Origin: Marsupella aquatica
Taxonomy: Eukaryota > Marchantiophyta
Assembly (NCBI GenBank): GCA_973895155.1
Contig: OZ316891.1
Location: forward strand, 124,001-188,000
Direction of reading: 5' to 3'
DNA: 64,000 nt
In this document: positions 45,500 to 56,266 of the stretch, one piece after another
Numbering within the stretch: the stretch's first letter is position 1
Layout of the letters: every line of letters begins with the position of its first letter
Made by a program: the position numbers and the translations under genes
The notes under the pieces: model-generated
The model's input: the letters and a program-made list of their open reading frames with translations, nothing else
What the model was told of the DNA's origin: nothing
The model's database searches: none

Positions 45500-46954
45500 T
45501 TGGATGCTGCTCCATCGATTCTTAACAGGAAGGAGTATAAGAGAGGAGAATTGGGATTGATAACTCCTGTTTGGACGTCACTTTATTGGGTAGAACAAAG
45601 TACTTCAGATGTCAATTTTGAAATCCAAGAGGAGCTGGGTGTTGACATTATTGATGAATACGGATCTCTTTTTTCAGACTGAGATCAAACCGTCTGACTT
45701 TCCATTTTTTCATACCAATCTAAAATACTTCTCGGTCTCACAGAATGCGGTCAGCAATTAGAGCCTCGATATCCACCTACGCTCTTTGGGGCTTCTAAAA
45801 ATGGTATGTAGGTTTTTTTGTTGTTAGTCATTGTCTTGTATTTTTGGACTGAGACAATCTCAGTCCAAAGTTCAAATTTGGTTTTCTTTCTAAGAGTTGT
45901 ATTTGTTGCCCTTGCAGAATTGAGACCTTGTCCCATCAAGCGGAAGTTGCTCATTTTGGATCTTAACAAAATACTTTGGGATTCACTTGAATTCCAAAGC
46001 AAGGGCAAATCCAGAAACATTGTGACCCCAAGTGGAGTGCATTGGGATAGATCAAATGGAACTAGTCGCATGTATACAGAGAGGCCAGGGTTCCATGAGT
46101 TTCTAAAGTTGGTTTTTGACCGGTTTGACGTTGCAATTTGGACATGTGCTGGGATGCCGCGGACAGTGAAAATGTTGAACATGATGTTCACTGTTGAGGA
46201 GCGGTTGAAACTGAAGTTTGTATTCACACAGGTGGAAGCCTTTGACACAGGCATTCAAAGGCATGACATTACAAATGGAAAGGCAAATGTGCTATTGAAG
46301 GATTTTCGGGTGGTATAGAGTGCATTTGGAAATCTATATGATGAAACCAACACACTCCTTGTGGATAACTCCCCCTTGAAGGCATTTGCCAACCCAGACA
46401 TGACCGGACTATTTCCAGTGCCCTACACACATGCCAATCGTGGAGACAATTTTCTTCTAACAATTCTTTGGCCATGTCTTGAGAAACTGTCACATGCAAG
46501 TGACATTCGTTGTTATCTTCTCCTAAACTCTCCAAAGTGGTCTCTATTGCACATTAAGAGAGACAAGGAAAAAAATGAGATTACTTATGATCAACTTAGT
46601 AAGAGATGTGCAGCAAAAATTTGGAAGTCACAGTATAGGCATAGTGTGCTGGACCTCAATAGCAATGAGATTCCTTGGGCTATGAAGCACCGTATATGTA
46701 GCTTACGTCCTGAGGTGGAACTTGACGATGCACTTGTCACCTCACTTGCTAGATCATTTGTAGGACGGGAATATTCAGGTCTGTATAGAGAAAATCCCAT
46801 ACACTTTTTGCGGGAGATTATAGCAGTTAGGAACAACACCACCAAATTTCATCTCCCTGAAGATAAAGGGAGTTGCAACCGTGACATTAGGGTAGATAGT
46901 AAAGGAGACAAGGGCACGTGCTCAAATAAATATTGTAAGGAGCACTTTGTTTAG
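45500..46954 (+). CDS. FCP1/NIF-like phosphatase of the 41-kb element, with in-frame TAG
   Basis: An intron at 45806-45918 (G|GTATGT...TTGCAG) joins LFGASKN to ELRPCPIKRKLLILDLN. The HAD/FCP1-type fold is clear: KLLILDLNKILW (motif I), YTERPGFHEFLKLVFDRFDVAIWTCAG (motif II region), then NETNTLLVDNSP-type motif (YDETNTLLVDNSPLKAFANPD) and AHANRGDN-like end. Asn in the second position of motif I is normal for a plant FCP1-like subfamily (DVNG/DLNG). A single TAG at 46316-46318 replaces a residue that is probably Trp (LKDFRVV-TAG-SAFG). The C-terminus after about 46680 (DDALVTSLARSF...FLREI...VRNNTTKFHLPED) resembles a KEN ribonuclease domain, weakly. A small upstream exon (DAAPSILNRKEYKRGELG) at 45500-45682 may belong to the same gene. 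Confidence 0.7.
45845..45873. repeat. short perfect palindrome in the FCP1-like intron
   Basis: Arms TTGGACTGAGA and TCTCAGTCCAA surround CAA. It shares the TTGG...CCAA outer bases and the CTGAGA word with the palindromes in the intron at 40203-40441. Confidence 0.8.
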
Positions 46955-47214
46955 AGATCTGACTCATGTTAAGCCCATTAGATAGTAAAAAATGGGTGCC
47001 AGCCCTGGATATTCATTGTAAGTTTGGACACAATTGTATATAATTATTTCACACATTATCAATCAATGGTCCTTGCCTAGGCTTCTTTGTGCGTAAATGT
47101 TTTTACAAGTATGATCTCTATCCCATGGTTCTTTGTGAACTAATAAGTAATATAATACTATTATAATTAATATAATATAATATATTAATATAATACTAAT
47201 CAGATTTGGCCTAT
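46955..47214. other. AT-rich spacer, 3' region of the FCP1-like gene
   Basis: No coding sequence recognised. A run of ATAATATAAT-like sequence lies at 47140-47200. Confidence 0.35.
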
Positions 47215-47300
47215 AAAGTGTACATTTAGGTATCAAAAAGTGTATATTTGGGCTTCTTAAAGTGTACATTTGGGGACATAAAAGTGTACATTTCAGGACT
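47215..47300 (+). repeat. right subterminal repeats
   Basis: Four copies of AAAGTGTACATTTGGG-like units in the same + strand orientation as at the left end. Confidence 0.75.
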
Positions 47301-47318
47301 GATTTGTGAACAAACGAA

Positions 47319-47344
47319 AATACACTTTTAATGAATAGGCTGAT
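47319..47344 (-). repeat. right terminal inverted repeat of the 41-kb element
   Basis: Exact reverse complement of 6087-6112, followed directly by CTTT (47345-47348), the second target-site copy. Confidence 0.88.
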
Positions 47345-47538
47345 CTTTGGGATTCCTTTCTGAATACATGATTGATGCTAAGGGAGAGGGAAAACGAACC
47401 TGGGAGTTGGAGGAGATGTTGGCGTTGCAGGCATTGTCTTGGAAGGGGCTACGAAGGAGAAAACTTTGGATTGGTCTGAAATGATGGCCATGCATCATTA
47501 TATATTGGAGAATGAAGAGACAGTGGCTCCATGGTACA
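47345..47538 (+). pseudogene. Tnp2-type transposase remnant, right part
   Basis: Resumes the frame broken at 6086 with GFLSEYMIDAKGEGKRTWELEE. After a one-base shift near 47450 it reads MMAMHHYILENEETVAPWYR, which matches AAHLYVLHNTVMMQPWWQ of the intact Tnp2 and ends at the same intron position (donor at about 47539). Confidence 0.75.
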
Positions 47539-47662
47539 GGTACATAAAACCCTAAACCCTCCTATCCTTAAGCACATGGATCATAATTATGCTGCCCCAT
47601 TGTGTTTGTATATTCATGGTGGATCGTGCACTAATGTCTTCAGTGTTGTTGTTGCCATGTAG

Positions 47663-50584
47663 GATATATGATGCTACCAATGAGACCGTTACCAAACAAA
47701 GAGTGGATTTCTGGAAGGAATGGATGAGGAAGCCTGCCAATCGAAGAAAACTAGTGGAATTTCCCCTTGACTGCCAAGAACTGCCACCTTTCAGGGAATG
47801 GTTTCAAACATTAGTCAATACTGCGCCTGGTGGACGTGGGCTGGTGAGATGTTGGAAAGACCCAGACACTGGACTCTTATATAAAAGTGAGTGGATTGTA
47901 CTGATATGTACTTTTCAGGTGTGTTTGGAAGTTGATATTGTACTTGGAAATGAAATTCATTAAAGTGCTTTGGTGTTGTGTGTTTGTTTAGTGGTTCCAT
48001 CAGGATCTGAAGGCAGATCAGGCCAATTTGACATACTACATTCTAGAGGATCTTCAGGTAATACAAATCTGCTCGTCATGCATATGCAAACTGTGCATTG
48101 CTCAACTTTTCAATGTACATATTTTCTGATTGAATGCATGTGTGTACCCTAAAAGGCGGGGCCTCTGCGATGCGCAAGGATCGAAGGCATGCTAAGAAGA
48201 TGTTTGATAATGCTGCTAAAACATGAAGGAATCAGGGAGACTTGCCCAAACACATTAAAGTGAGTATTGTACTTTTTTTGAATGTAGATTTAGACATAGA
48301 TCCTCTCTGTTATTGCGTGTATAAAACCTGGACTGTGCATAAATTCCAGAGTTATTAATTGACATTGTATGTGAAATGCAGATTTATGACAATGATATTG
48401 ATGATTCTGATCCCAACAAACAATACTGGCTAGAGGAACTTTGTGGCAACGTACTCAGAGTCTTTGATGTATCAAAGCCAAAATGGACTGATCATCCACG
48501 AATTCATACGAACAGTCTGTGGGATAACATGGCAGCTGAGTGGGAGTATGTGGGTGGGGAATTTATTTTGGCAAAATTCCAGAGTCATTGTCGTAGCATA
48601 TTTAAGAGAGAGCGCCATAAAATGCATATTTACTAGAAGAAAGCTTGCAATGAGGATCCAACCAAACCTGGGCCATTTGGTGTTGATCCAAAGAAATGGG
48701 CAGCTTTGGTATCTCATTTCACCAGTCCATCAATGATATCTTTGAGTAAACAGATGACTAATAAAAGAGCACGAGTGCAAGATACCTCTCACTTTGGAAG
48801 AGGAGGGCATGCTGCAGCAGCAAAGAGAATGGTAAACTATCACTATCATTTTCACTATCAATTTTGTCTTGTTTGTGAATCTTGACCATAGTTTATTATG
48901 CTTTAGGACATCAGTTGTAAGGTGTAATGAGATGATATGCAAAATTTGATGTACTATACTTAATAAACATCCTGTAGGTTGGTAACATTCATTAAACTAT
49001 CTAGCATTTGAGACTTTGAAGCTTTCCTTATATGTCCTTCAAAGATTGATAAAAGGACTTGTCACGCAACGGGTCACATCATTTCAGGACTCAAAAGGAC
49101 TCTAAAAAATGCATTTTAGACAATGAAATTTTACCAAAGCATGCATACTAATAGCATAATCTTATATTTCAAAACTTAAATAGTGACAAACACTAAACCT
49201 TTAATATGTACAGGACAAAAATATCAGTAATTTTGGCTTATTTAGGGCCATCAATAACAGGATCCCTTAAAACAGTTGAAAACTTGATGTATCTACATGG
49301 TGAGGTAGGTTACACCATGTAAAATAGTATTGTGGAAAAATTAGACTTAAATGTCTTAAGATAAAATCATGTTGAATCTTTTTCCATGTTACGGAAGTCA
49401 TTTTTCACTAAAAAAGCATGTTTTTGAGTCCTGAAAGTGGTTCCTGCGAGGTACACCAAATTGTGAATGAGGCCAAACATGATGACTACGTGGATGGCAC
49501 ATCACTCCAGTAATGCACAAGTTCCAACATTTGTGCCTAGTCACAGTAAGGTGCCTACAGCTACCAAAGAAGGTAGTAGAAAATGATCTTTTACTTTTCC
49601 AGTGATAATGAAGGTAAAATTCTCTATCATGTATTCACTGTCCATTCAATGTAATTATTGTGGTGTATATATGTCATTGTATGTTTAAAATTTCCAGCCC
49701 ATGGCAGAGTACTAGGTTTTGGGCGGGTCCTTTGCAAAGCGAATAAAAGCTCTACTTTTTTGTTCTGGCCCAATATAGGCATGATTCCCCCGTGTCCTTT
49801 GGACCCAGACTATAATGTTCTTGCATGTTTCTAGTGTGATTATATGTTGTTGGTGTATATATGTTTGTTTATGCATTTCTCTTGTGTGTGTTTGATGACA
49901 GCATCTTTAGGGGAGCCTCTCGTGTCGGCGGGAAGACCAACTGATATAGCCAACAACATTCTGAAGCAAAAAGAATTGGAAGTCAACCTATTGCCATCTA
50001 AGTTGCCCAAAGATGCCATTTCAGATGCCTTTCAGTTGCCTGAGGATAAGTCAATTGAGTTGACACCAGATAAAACCCCAGAATCATCTGAGTTGCCAAA
50101 ATATACTCCTGCTCCAAGTGAGCAGGATGACACTCCATCAACAAGAAGGGGAAAGAAGAAAAGGAAGAAAGGATCTTCAACAAATGCATCACCAGCACAT
50201 AAGAAACCGATTCAATCTCCTAACCCCATTGCAAAGGTAAAAGTGTTCTTTGATTTGAGTGTTCTTAGATTGTATCTTTCAATTTGTGTTTATTGCATTT
50301 TTAACAAAATGTGTTGTTCACATTTCGCAAGAGGAGATTTAGTGAAGATGAAGAGTGTTGTGGACAATTCCATGATAGTGGCAGAAGGTGAGGTGACAGG
50401 GCTGCTAGGAGAAGATAAGTTCCATTGTGCAGATTTTGAAAGCCCTTTCTTGCGAGTGCGTGTGATTGAAGTGTTTCTAGATGTGGCATTGTCATTTGCT
50501 AATGCAGGGGAGAACCAGTCTAAGTTATCTCATGTGAAGGGGATGAATGCCCTATGGAACTCTAGATTGCTCAAGAAACAGTAG
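47663..50584 (+). pseudogene. end of Tnp2 and TNPA-like gene of the decayed CACTA element
   Basis: Segments follow the same order as in the intact CACTA element: a Tnp2 C-terminal-like exon (47663 to about 47887, ELPPFREWFQTLVNT); a helical DNA-binding-like domain at 48376-48640 (LRVFDVSKPKW...EWEYVGG...SIFKRERHKMH) interrupted by TAG; SHFGRGGHAAAAKRM near 48800; a Pro/Glu/Lys-rich linker at 49.9-50.2 kb with a basic cluster; and a final domain at 50330-50584 (GDLVKMKSVV...VAEGEVTG...RVRVIEV). Family similarity to the - strand gene at 25.5-28.7 kb is clear although identity is low. The stretch 48840-49843 is intron-like, AT-rich, with nothing recognised. Confidence 0.65.
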
Positions 50585-51222
50585 AAGCAGCCATGGGCCA
50601 AGAAGCATTAGACATGATAGAAGAAGGTTTTGTAGAATGAGAATGACAACTCTGTTTTCTACACACATTCAGAGTTGGTGGTATTTCAGATTGCAGCCCT
50701 TGATATACATCTAATAATATCGTGTAATTATGCTTTTTTTTAATGTCATTTTGCTTCATAAATTTGCATTGAGTTGAATAACTATTGTGTTCAATAACTA
50801 TTATGGGAGTTAAGAATGTATTTTGTATGAATGTTGTCACGTCGTCAGCCTAGGCCTTAACCTGGGCTTCGACTTAGACAGGCACATCCTTCGTCAAAAT
50901 GAGGGTTCGGGCAGGGAGGGAGGCACGAAATGCACCTAACTCACGTAAACTAGCGCTAAGTGCGCCTATGGTCATATACGGACACCTCCTAGGTATGGTT
51001 TGTGTTCCGCCGCCGGAACGTACCTCAGTCGATAGCAGCATCGACCCCGACTTACGGACTTCTAAGCCTTTGTGTTGTCCGCCTTCGATCCGGATTCGAT
51101 AATATGGGTACTCAACCCAGGCTCGCAACCACTTACCCGCAAGCTGCACCCCGTGCACGACTTAAGTAGTGCGTTCGGCCAAGCGTTGGCACCTATACAC
51201 AAGATTAACACATATACACATG

Positions 51223-53226
51223 CACAATGTGGAATGGCTCAAGGGAGGCTTGAGTAGGAAATGCGTCAGTTTTTTGCTTTCAAGGAGTAGTAATTACATA
51301 GTTTAGTGATTAGCGGAGTTGTTAGGTTTAAGGTAACTTAATAACTAGGGAAGTAGAGTAGGGAAATAAATTGAGGGAGAGGACATGTTTCTCTAAGAAG
51401 TATCAAGAGTTGAGTAAGTTATTTGGTAAGGGCGGAAAAAAGTTACGGTAGTCGGCAAGTCGGGCCGAAGGCATGACCGATACTTTTGAGTGATAAGTTT
51501 TGCTAAGACTCACCCTATAGGTGCTAGGTAGTCCCTAGACCACACATAAAAGTCACAAAGTCAAGTGGGGTCTTAACCTAGGAGTTGCAAGTATTTTGGC
51601 AAAACTTAAAGTTACCAAATAGCGGGTCTCGGGAAAAATAGCTGATGGGAAAAGGTAGGGGTTCCAAGTTGCAAAATAGGTTAAATATGGTCCACTCTAT
51701 CCCTGGAAACTTGTGGGAGAACTTGGTTACCTTTGGTTACTTTTTGGGAGCATCTCAAAGTTGAGAAGAATTTTGGAAAACATAAGAATTAACCCTCTTT
51801 ACCTAATTTTAGAAAATTGGTTATAGGGTTTTGTTTAGATCTTAGTAAACCAGGACATAGCCCTATGTCAAGAAAATCTATGGATCTACTCAAAAGTCCT
51901 TTTGGCCTTATGGGTGATTTTTGGCGGTGGGTACAATATGGGCCGGGGAATTATAGTTTTTCCCAAATAACGAAATCCGACTAAGTGTAAAAATGCTTCG
52001 ACGAAGCTACCACAAGGCAAGAATAAGTCAAGCACAAGGGCGGCTAGGAGATGGTTGAATAGACCAGGCAATCACAAGGTGAAGGGGCTTGAGTGGGAGT
52101 GGTAGTTAGTTGGACTTTTGTTGTAGTGTGACTTTGGTAGTTAGTAGGACTTTGGTGATTGGACCTTGGTCCTTGGTCCTTGGTCCTTGGTGGGCTACCT
52201 TGGTCCTTGGTGGGCTACTTTGGTCCTTGGTCCTCTACCTTGGTCCTTGGTCCTTGGTCCTTGGTTCTTGGTGGGCTACTTTGGTCCTTGGTCCTCTACC
52301 TTGGTCCTTGGTCCTCTACTTTGGTCCTTGGTCCTTGGTCCTTGGTGGGCTACCTTGGTGTGGTGTGGAAGGAGAATAGTATATAAGGAGAAAGTTTTCA
52401 TTTGTTAGGGACCGGGAGTCTCATCTCTTAAGTGGAATCTCTACCTTGTCAAGGTAGGGCTAAGCTTGAGAAGGGAGAGGTGGTCCATGCTTAGTGTGGA
52501 GAATGTGTAGTGAACTTTTGTTGTAAAGGTGATGCAATAAAAGGAGACTTGCCAATCTTCATTGTGACCATTAAGTGTGAGTGCATTTGAAGCATATGAG
52601 AGCAAGAGAAGAGTCCATGCTATGAGGTAATCTTGGTCTAAGCTTGAAGGGGATGTGCCAGTACAAAACCAAGGCCAAGAGGCAAGGTTAAGGTAGAGCA
52701 CTACTTTGAGACTTAGAGAGGATTATAGCTTGAGGGTGGAAAGTATTTTGCTTGGTGTATGGTGTTAACAAGAAGTAAGAACAAGAGGAAGAGTCCTTAG
52801 ATAGAGGAGCCTTCTCTAGAGCTCAAAGGGGATGTGTGGACCCAAACCAAGGCCAGGGGGCAAGGTTGAGGGGTAACACTACTTTGAGGGTCTTGAGGAG
52901 ACTTAAGCTTGAAGAGGAAAGTACTTTGGTTCTTGGGTGTTTGTGTGAGACTCTTCTCTAAGGTGACAGCTTGGAGCGGAGATCCCCCTTGCTGATCCTT
53001 GGGAGTAGAGGAGAGGGGAAGGGTGTGAGTACAAAAGTAGTCAAGGGGACTACCTCTCTAGAAGTGGAGAGTTGAAACTACTTATGTATGGAGTGATTAG
53101 TCATTGTAGGCACATTTCAGAAGTTTTGTCAATCCTTTGTGACCCTGGTATGATATGGAGCAAGTATTAGGTAGTCTTTTGGGGAGAAAAGCCGCTTAAG
53201 CTCCTTGACAAGTGTTTGACACACAA
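51223..53226 (+). mobile_element. solo LTR with perfect 5-bp target duplication
   Basis: The LTR runs 51228-53221 (1,994 bp), from TGTGGAATGGCTCAA to GTGTTTGACA. It is flanked on both sides by CACAA (51223-51227 and 53222-53226). No primer site follows it, so recombination between two LTRs probably removed the interior. Its last roughly 850 bp are very similar to the inverted LTR at 42346-43240; the rest is diverged. Confidence 0.88.
52150..52365. repeat. heptamer repeat TTGGTCC
   Basis: Many copies of ccttggtccttggt with interspersed 'gggctactttgg' units, inside the solo LTR. The open frames rich in LVLGPWS that cross it are repeat artefacts. The related LTR at 42-45 kb lacks this expansion. 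Confidence 0.9.
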
Positions 53227-53724
53227 GCATACAATCTCAATTTACACAAAGGAAATAATGGGAAAGGATTTTACTACATAGGAGACATACGCGTACACTT
53301 AGTTGACCCGAAAGCTCTTGAATGAACAGGTCCAAGGCCGAGGGTGTACACTACAACAGAGCCCGGCTCTACACTCGCCCAACGAGCTTAGTCTTACGCC
53401 CTCCCCTTGGTACTCTTTCACTCCCAAAGGTTGGGACTCCCCGCACATACCGCGGATGTCCAACACTGAGACTAAAAACCCCCTGCCTCTACCGAGGGAT
53501 GCACTAAATACTAAGGGCCAAGGAACAGAGTGCCCTCATGCCCAAAGATTTGCTAACTACGGTCCTAACTAAGTTGGCTGTCAGGCCGGAAAACGGCTTG
53601 TCTTATTAGAAGATTCTATTCTACGTAGGCTGGTCAGCATGGCAGTGTCGCTTTAACTAGGGCAGCACTGGCTGCTACAGCCTAGTTTAGCTACTCCTGA
53701 CTCAATTCTAATCCTACTCTGCCG

Positions 53725-54390
53725 CTAATGCCTGGTGCGCTTGCCAAAGCCGTTTGAGTGGGAGCGGCCATCCCGCTGTCTACGGAGTCTGTCGTTGTCC
53801 ATTTTGAGAAGCTGGACTTGGTCTAGCAGAGATTCGTTCACTCGTTTCGCCGCGTCCGTCTCCTCCACTGCCTCCTGGCATGCCTCTTCCAGCTGCTGGG
53901 CGTCGCTCGTCAGCTTGCCCACGATCTGGTTCTGCTTCTCGGCTTTGGTTTGAAGCTGCGCTACTTTGGCCTGTAGGGCGGCTATCTCCGTAGTGTCATG
54001 TTGGGCCCGTTCTTCGGCCTCCTCCAGGTCTTTCTGCCAGATGATAGTTTGATTCTTCAAACTATCAATCTGGGTCCGGAGCCGTGAAATCTTGGCCTCC
54101 TTCCCAGCTTTGGCCTGTTTGGCTAGGGCGGTAAGGGCGTGCGCCTTCGCTAACAACTCATCGACGGCTGCAACCTTGGGTCGTAGTTGCAGAAGCTCAG
54201 CCTCTTGAGCCGCAACTTTGTCCTTTAAGTACACGGACTCAACCCGGTACCGCTCTATCCTCTGAAGGGCCTCTGACTGGGCCCAACCTGCATTTACTGC
54301 GGTAATTAACTCCTGATTGAAGAAATAGGCTACCTTCCGGGCCATGAACTCCCCGGTATCCCGGGCAATCTGTTGAGAGAAATCTCCCAT
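53725..54390 (-). CDS. coiled-coil protein, possibly gag-like, of a degraded retroelement
   Basis: The 221-aa product has long heptad-rich helices (AAQEAELLQLRPKVAAVDEL, then EEAEERAQHDTTEIAALQAK and following) and a basic C-terminus (RLRRQRDGRSHSNGFGKRTRH). No zinc knuckle or catalytic motif is visible. The frame is open up to the LTR inserted at 54397, so the N-terminus may be cut off. Its setting among retroelements suggests a Gag or accessory protein, but I cannot assign it. Confidence 0.4.
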   Translation of the reverse strand: MGDFSQQIARDTGEFMARKVAYFFNQELITAVNAGWAQSEALQRIERYRVESVYLKDKVAAQEAELLQLRPKVAAVDELLAKAHALTALAKQAKAGKEAKISRLRTQIDSLKNQTIIWQKDLEEAEERAQHDTTEIAALQAKVAQLQTKAEKQNQIVGKLTSDAQQLEEACQEAVEETDAAKRVNESLLDQVQLLKMDNDRLRRQRDGRSHSNGFGKRTRH

Positions 54391-54396
54391 AAGCCC

Positions 54397-56239
54397 TGTA
54401 AGTAGTGGGTAATTCCAAAAGCATGAAGAAACTGAAATTTTTTAAATTTTTTACGGTGTTTAGACTGCAATTATTGCTAACTGTAACTAAAACAGCATTC
54501 AAAGTTACTAAGTTCCTAAGTTACGAGTAAACTCAGTTTACGAGTTTACTAGTTCACTTCTTTACGAGTTACACCTTAAGATTTGGCGACTCTGTGATCG
54601 TGACATCTTACAACTAGTTCAACGGGACTCCACAACGGATGAAGAGCTCACCTTGAAAGGGAAGGAATGCAAGACATAGGCGCTCATTACTGACTTCTCT
54701 TCCACCTTACCTCTCAAACTCTGCCCAGCTTCAACCGGTATTTCAGAGATGTCAAATGGAGACTTCGACCCTTCTATTCCAGGATGATGAATAGTGATGA
54801 GTTTCTGCATCACTATCCCCAAGTATATGCTGCCACCTGCAACAACTATGATGTACTAGGGATATACAGAGAAGCTCTTCGTATAGATTCCTGTTATTTG
54901 ATGAAGCGAATGCCTTTGATGTATCCTGAGAGACAACTAAGGTGCCTACCCTACTCTAGAGGATCACCACGTCAGACTGAGCTGATGGAGGTAACACAGA
55001 ATTGGACTGTCACCTACGTGGAGCTGCTCGAACCCGATGATATTCGACAACAAGCTTGAAGGAGACTATCTTTTTAGCTAGTATTGAAAAGTATAGTACT
55101 TTTACCAATTTTTCTAAATGTGTTGTAGAGCTTTAAAAGCTATGAGACTTCTTTAGGCTGTAGTCTGTACCTAGGAAACCCTGCTGGAAAAATTTCAGAG
55201 TTTTCCGAACCAGGAGTAGAAAGTTAAAAATAGTTGAATCTACTCAATTTTTAGTATACCGAAATTAAGAGTTTAAGAGTTTAAGTTTTTACGTTTTTAA
55301 GAGTTTAAGTTTTTAAGAGTTTAAGAGTTCATACTTAGCCATTTTTTCCGGCTTTCCACTTATTGAATCGTCGTTTTGACTTTTTGAGGGTTATGAAGAG
55401 GCATGTCTCTTCGACCCTGTGACCTCTTATTCTGTAGTTCATCACTATTTATACCTCTTCCCCTAGTGTAGAGAGATGGTTAAGTTCTGCATTTTTGCCT
55501 CCCTTTTGTTAAGTCTATTGATTCTGAACCTACGAGTTCTAAATCAGACTTAATAATTGGAGAGACTTACCTCCTTCTTGTATTTTGGAACCCAAATACT
55601 TGAAGTAAAACCTCAGTTATGAATCTCGTGAATTATAATGTCAGATTCCGCTTTGGTGACACATTGTAATCTCACAAGTTCTTAGAGTTAACTCATTGAG
55701 TTTAAGTTACATTGGAAATGATGTTTTCACCTTCATGTTGCTTAGTACCATCTAAATGCTGAAGTATTTATCCTTTTAGATCTTGACTAAGTATCACTTA
55801 GGAAGAAAGGTCAAGACATGTTGCCGGCATTTTAAAAGGATACTCTAGTATGCAGTTTAGATCTGAAAAGCCGTGTGGATTTGGATTCCCTTTAAAGTCA
55901 TTCCATTATTACTTATGTCTAAGGAGTAACCTTGGTCTATTCCAGACTCCCTTAAGCATACTCTGAGAGATTTTTCCTTGTGTTTTGTTAATTGCAATCT
56001 TTTGCTTAATTGAAGGTTATCTGATGTTGAGTTATCATCAAAAACTACTCACCGCTGTGGAGCGATCTTCAAAGTACCTGATTAAAGTAGTCAAGATTGA
56101 TTACTATGTGTGACACAAGAGCTTAAAGCTTTGTTTTTAGTTTATTACATCAAACCAACCCCATCTTGTTCTTAAAGGGAACGAATACCGAGTTTGGAGA
56201 CTTTAAAATGTGATTTTTGGTTCTCTATGGCAAACTACA
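54397..56239 (+). repeat. LTR 4 (5' LTR)
   Basis: TGTAAGTAGTGGG to GGCAAACTACA on the + strand; TATTTATA at about 55446. It is near-identical to LTRs 1-3 except for a divergent patch at about 55486-55560 and a small tandem-repeat contraction. Confidence 0.9.
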
Positions 56240-56249
56240 TGAGATTTTT

Positions 56250-56266
56250 TGGCGCCGCTGCCGGGG
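56250..56266 (+). other. primer-binding site
   Basis: TGGCGCCGCTGCCGGGG, tRNA-Asp-type, ten bases after the LTR. Confidence 0.85.

Larger units (their letters stand above)
6087..47344. mobile_element. 41.3-kb DNA transposon with DUF7869-type transposase, ParB-like/methyltransferase-like gene and FCP1-like gene
   Basis: The boundaries rest on three facts: a 26-bp perfect terminal inverted repeat beginning ATCAGCCTATTCATTAAAAG, a 4-bp CTTT duplication, and restoration of a Tnp2 reading frame when the insert is removed. The element's own genes are a - strand transposase at the left (6.6-10.4 kb) and + strand genes at the right (24.5-46.95 kb), so transcription runs outward from a repeat-rich centre. 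Three later insertions inflate it: an LTR array of 11.8 kb, a CACTA element of 13.4 kb and an LTR fragment of about 3.3 kb. The unloaded size is about 12.7 kb. The 4-bp duplication does not fit CACTA elements (3 bp), hAT elements (8 bp) or Mutator elements (about 9 bp). I do not know a named superfamily with this gene set. Confidence 0.8.
50835..54396 (-). mobile_element. GC-richer degraded retroelement hosting a solo LTR
   Basis: The sequence changes sharply in composition at about 50835 (TGTCACGTCGTCAGCC). It contains the coiled-coil ORF near its right side and is interrupted by a solo LTR (51228-53221). The right end is cut by the LTR element at 54397. TG at 50835 could be the outer end of an LTR on the - strand, but no partner LTR is visible, so the element type is not proven. 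Confidence 0.35.

Noticed and set aside
6087-47344. 41-kb region as a host gene cluster
   Set aside because: The inverted termini, the 4-bp duplication and the restored Tnp2 frame show it is an insertion.
52110-52408. LVLGPWS-rich open frames
   Set aside because: They are translations of the TTGGTCC heptamer repeat in three frames.
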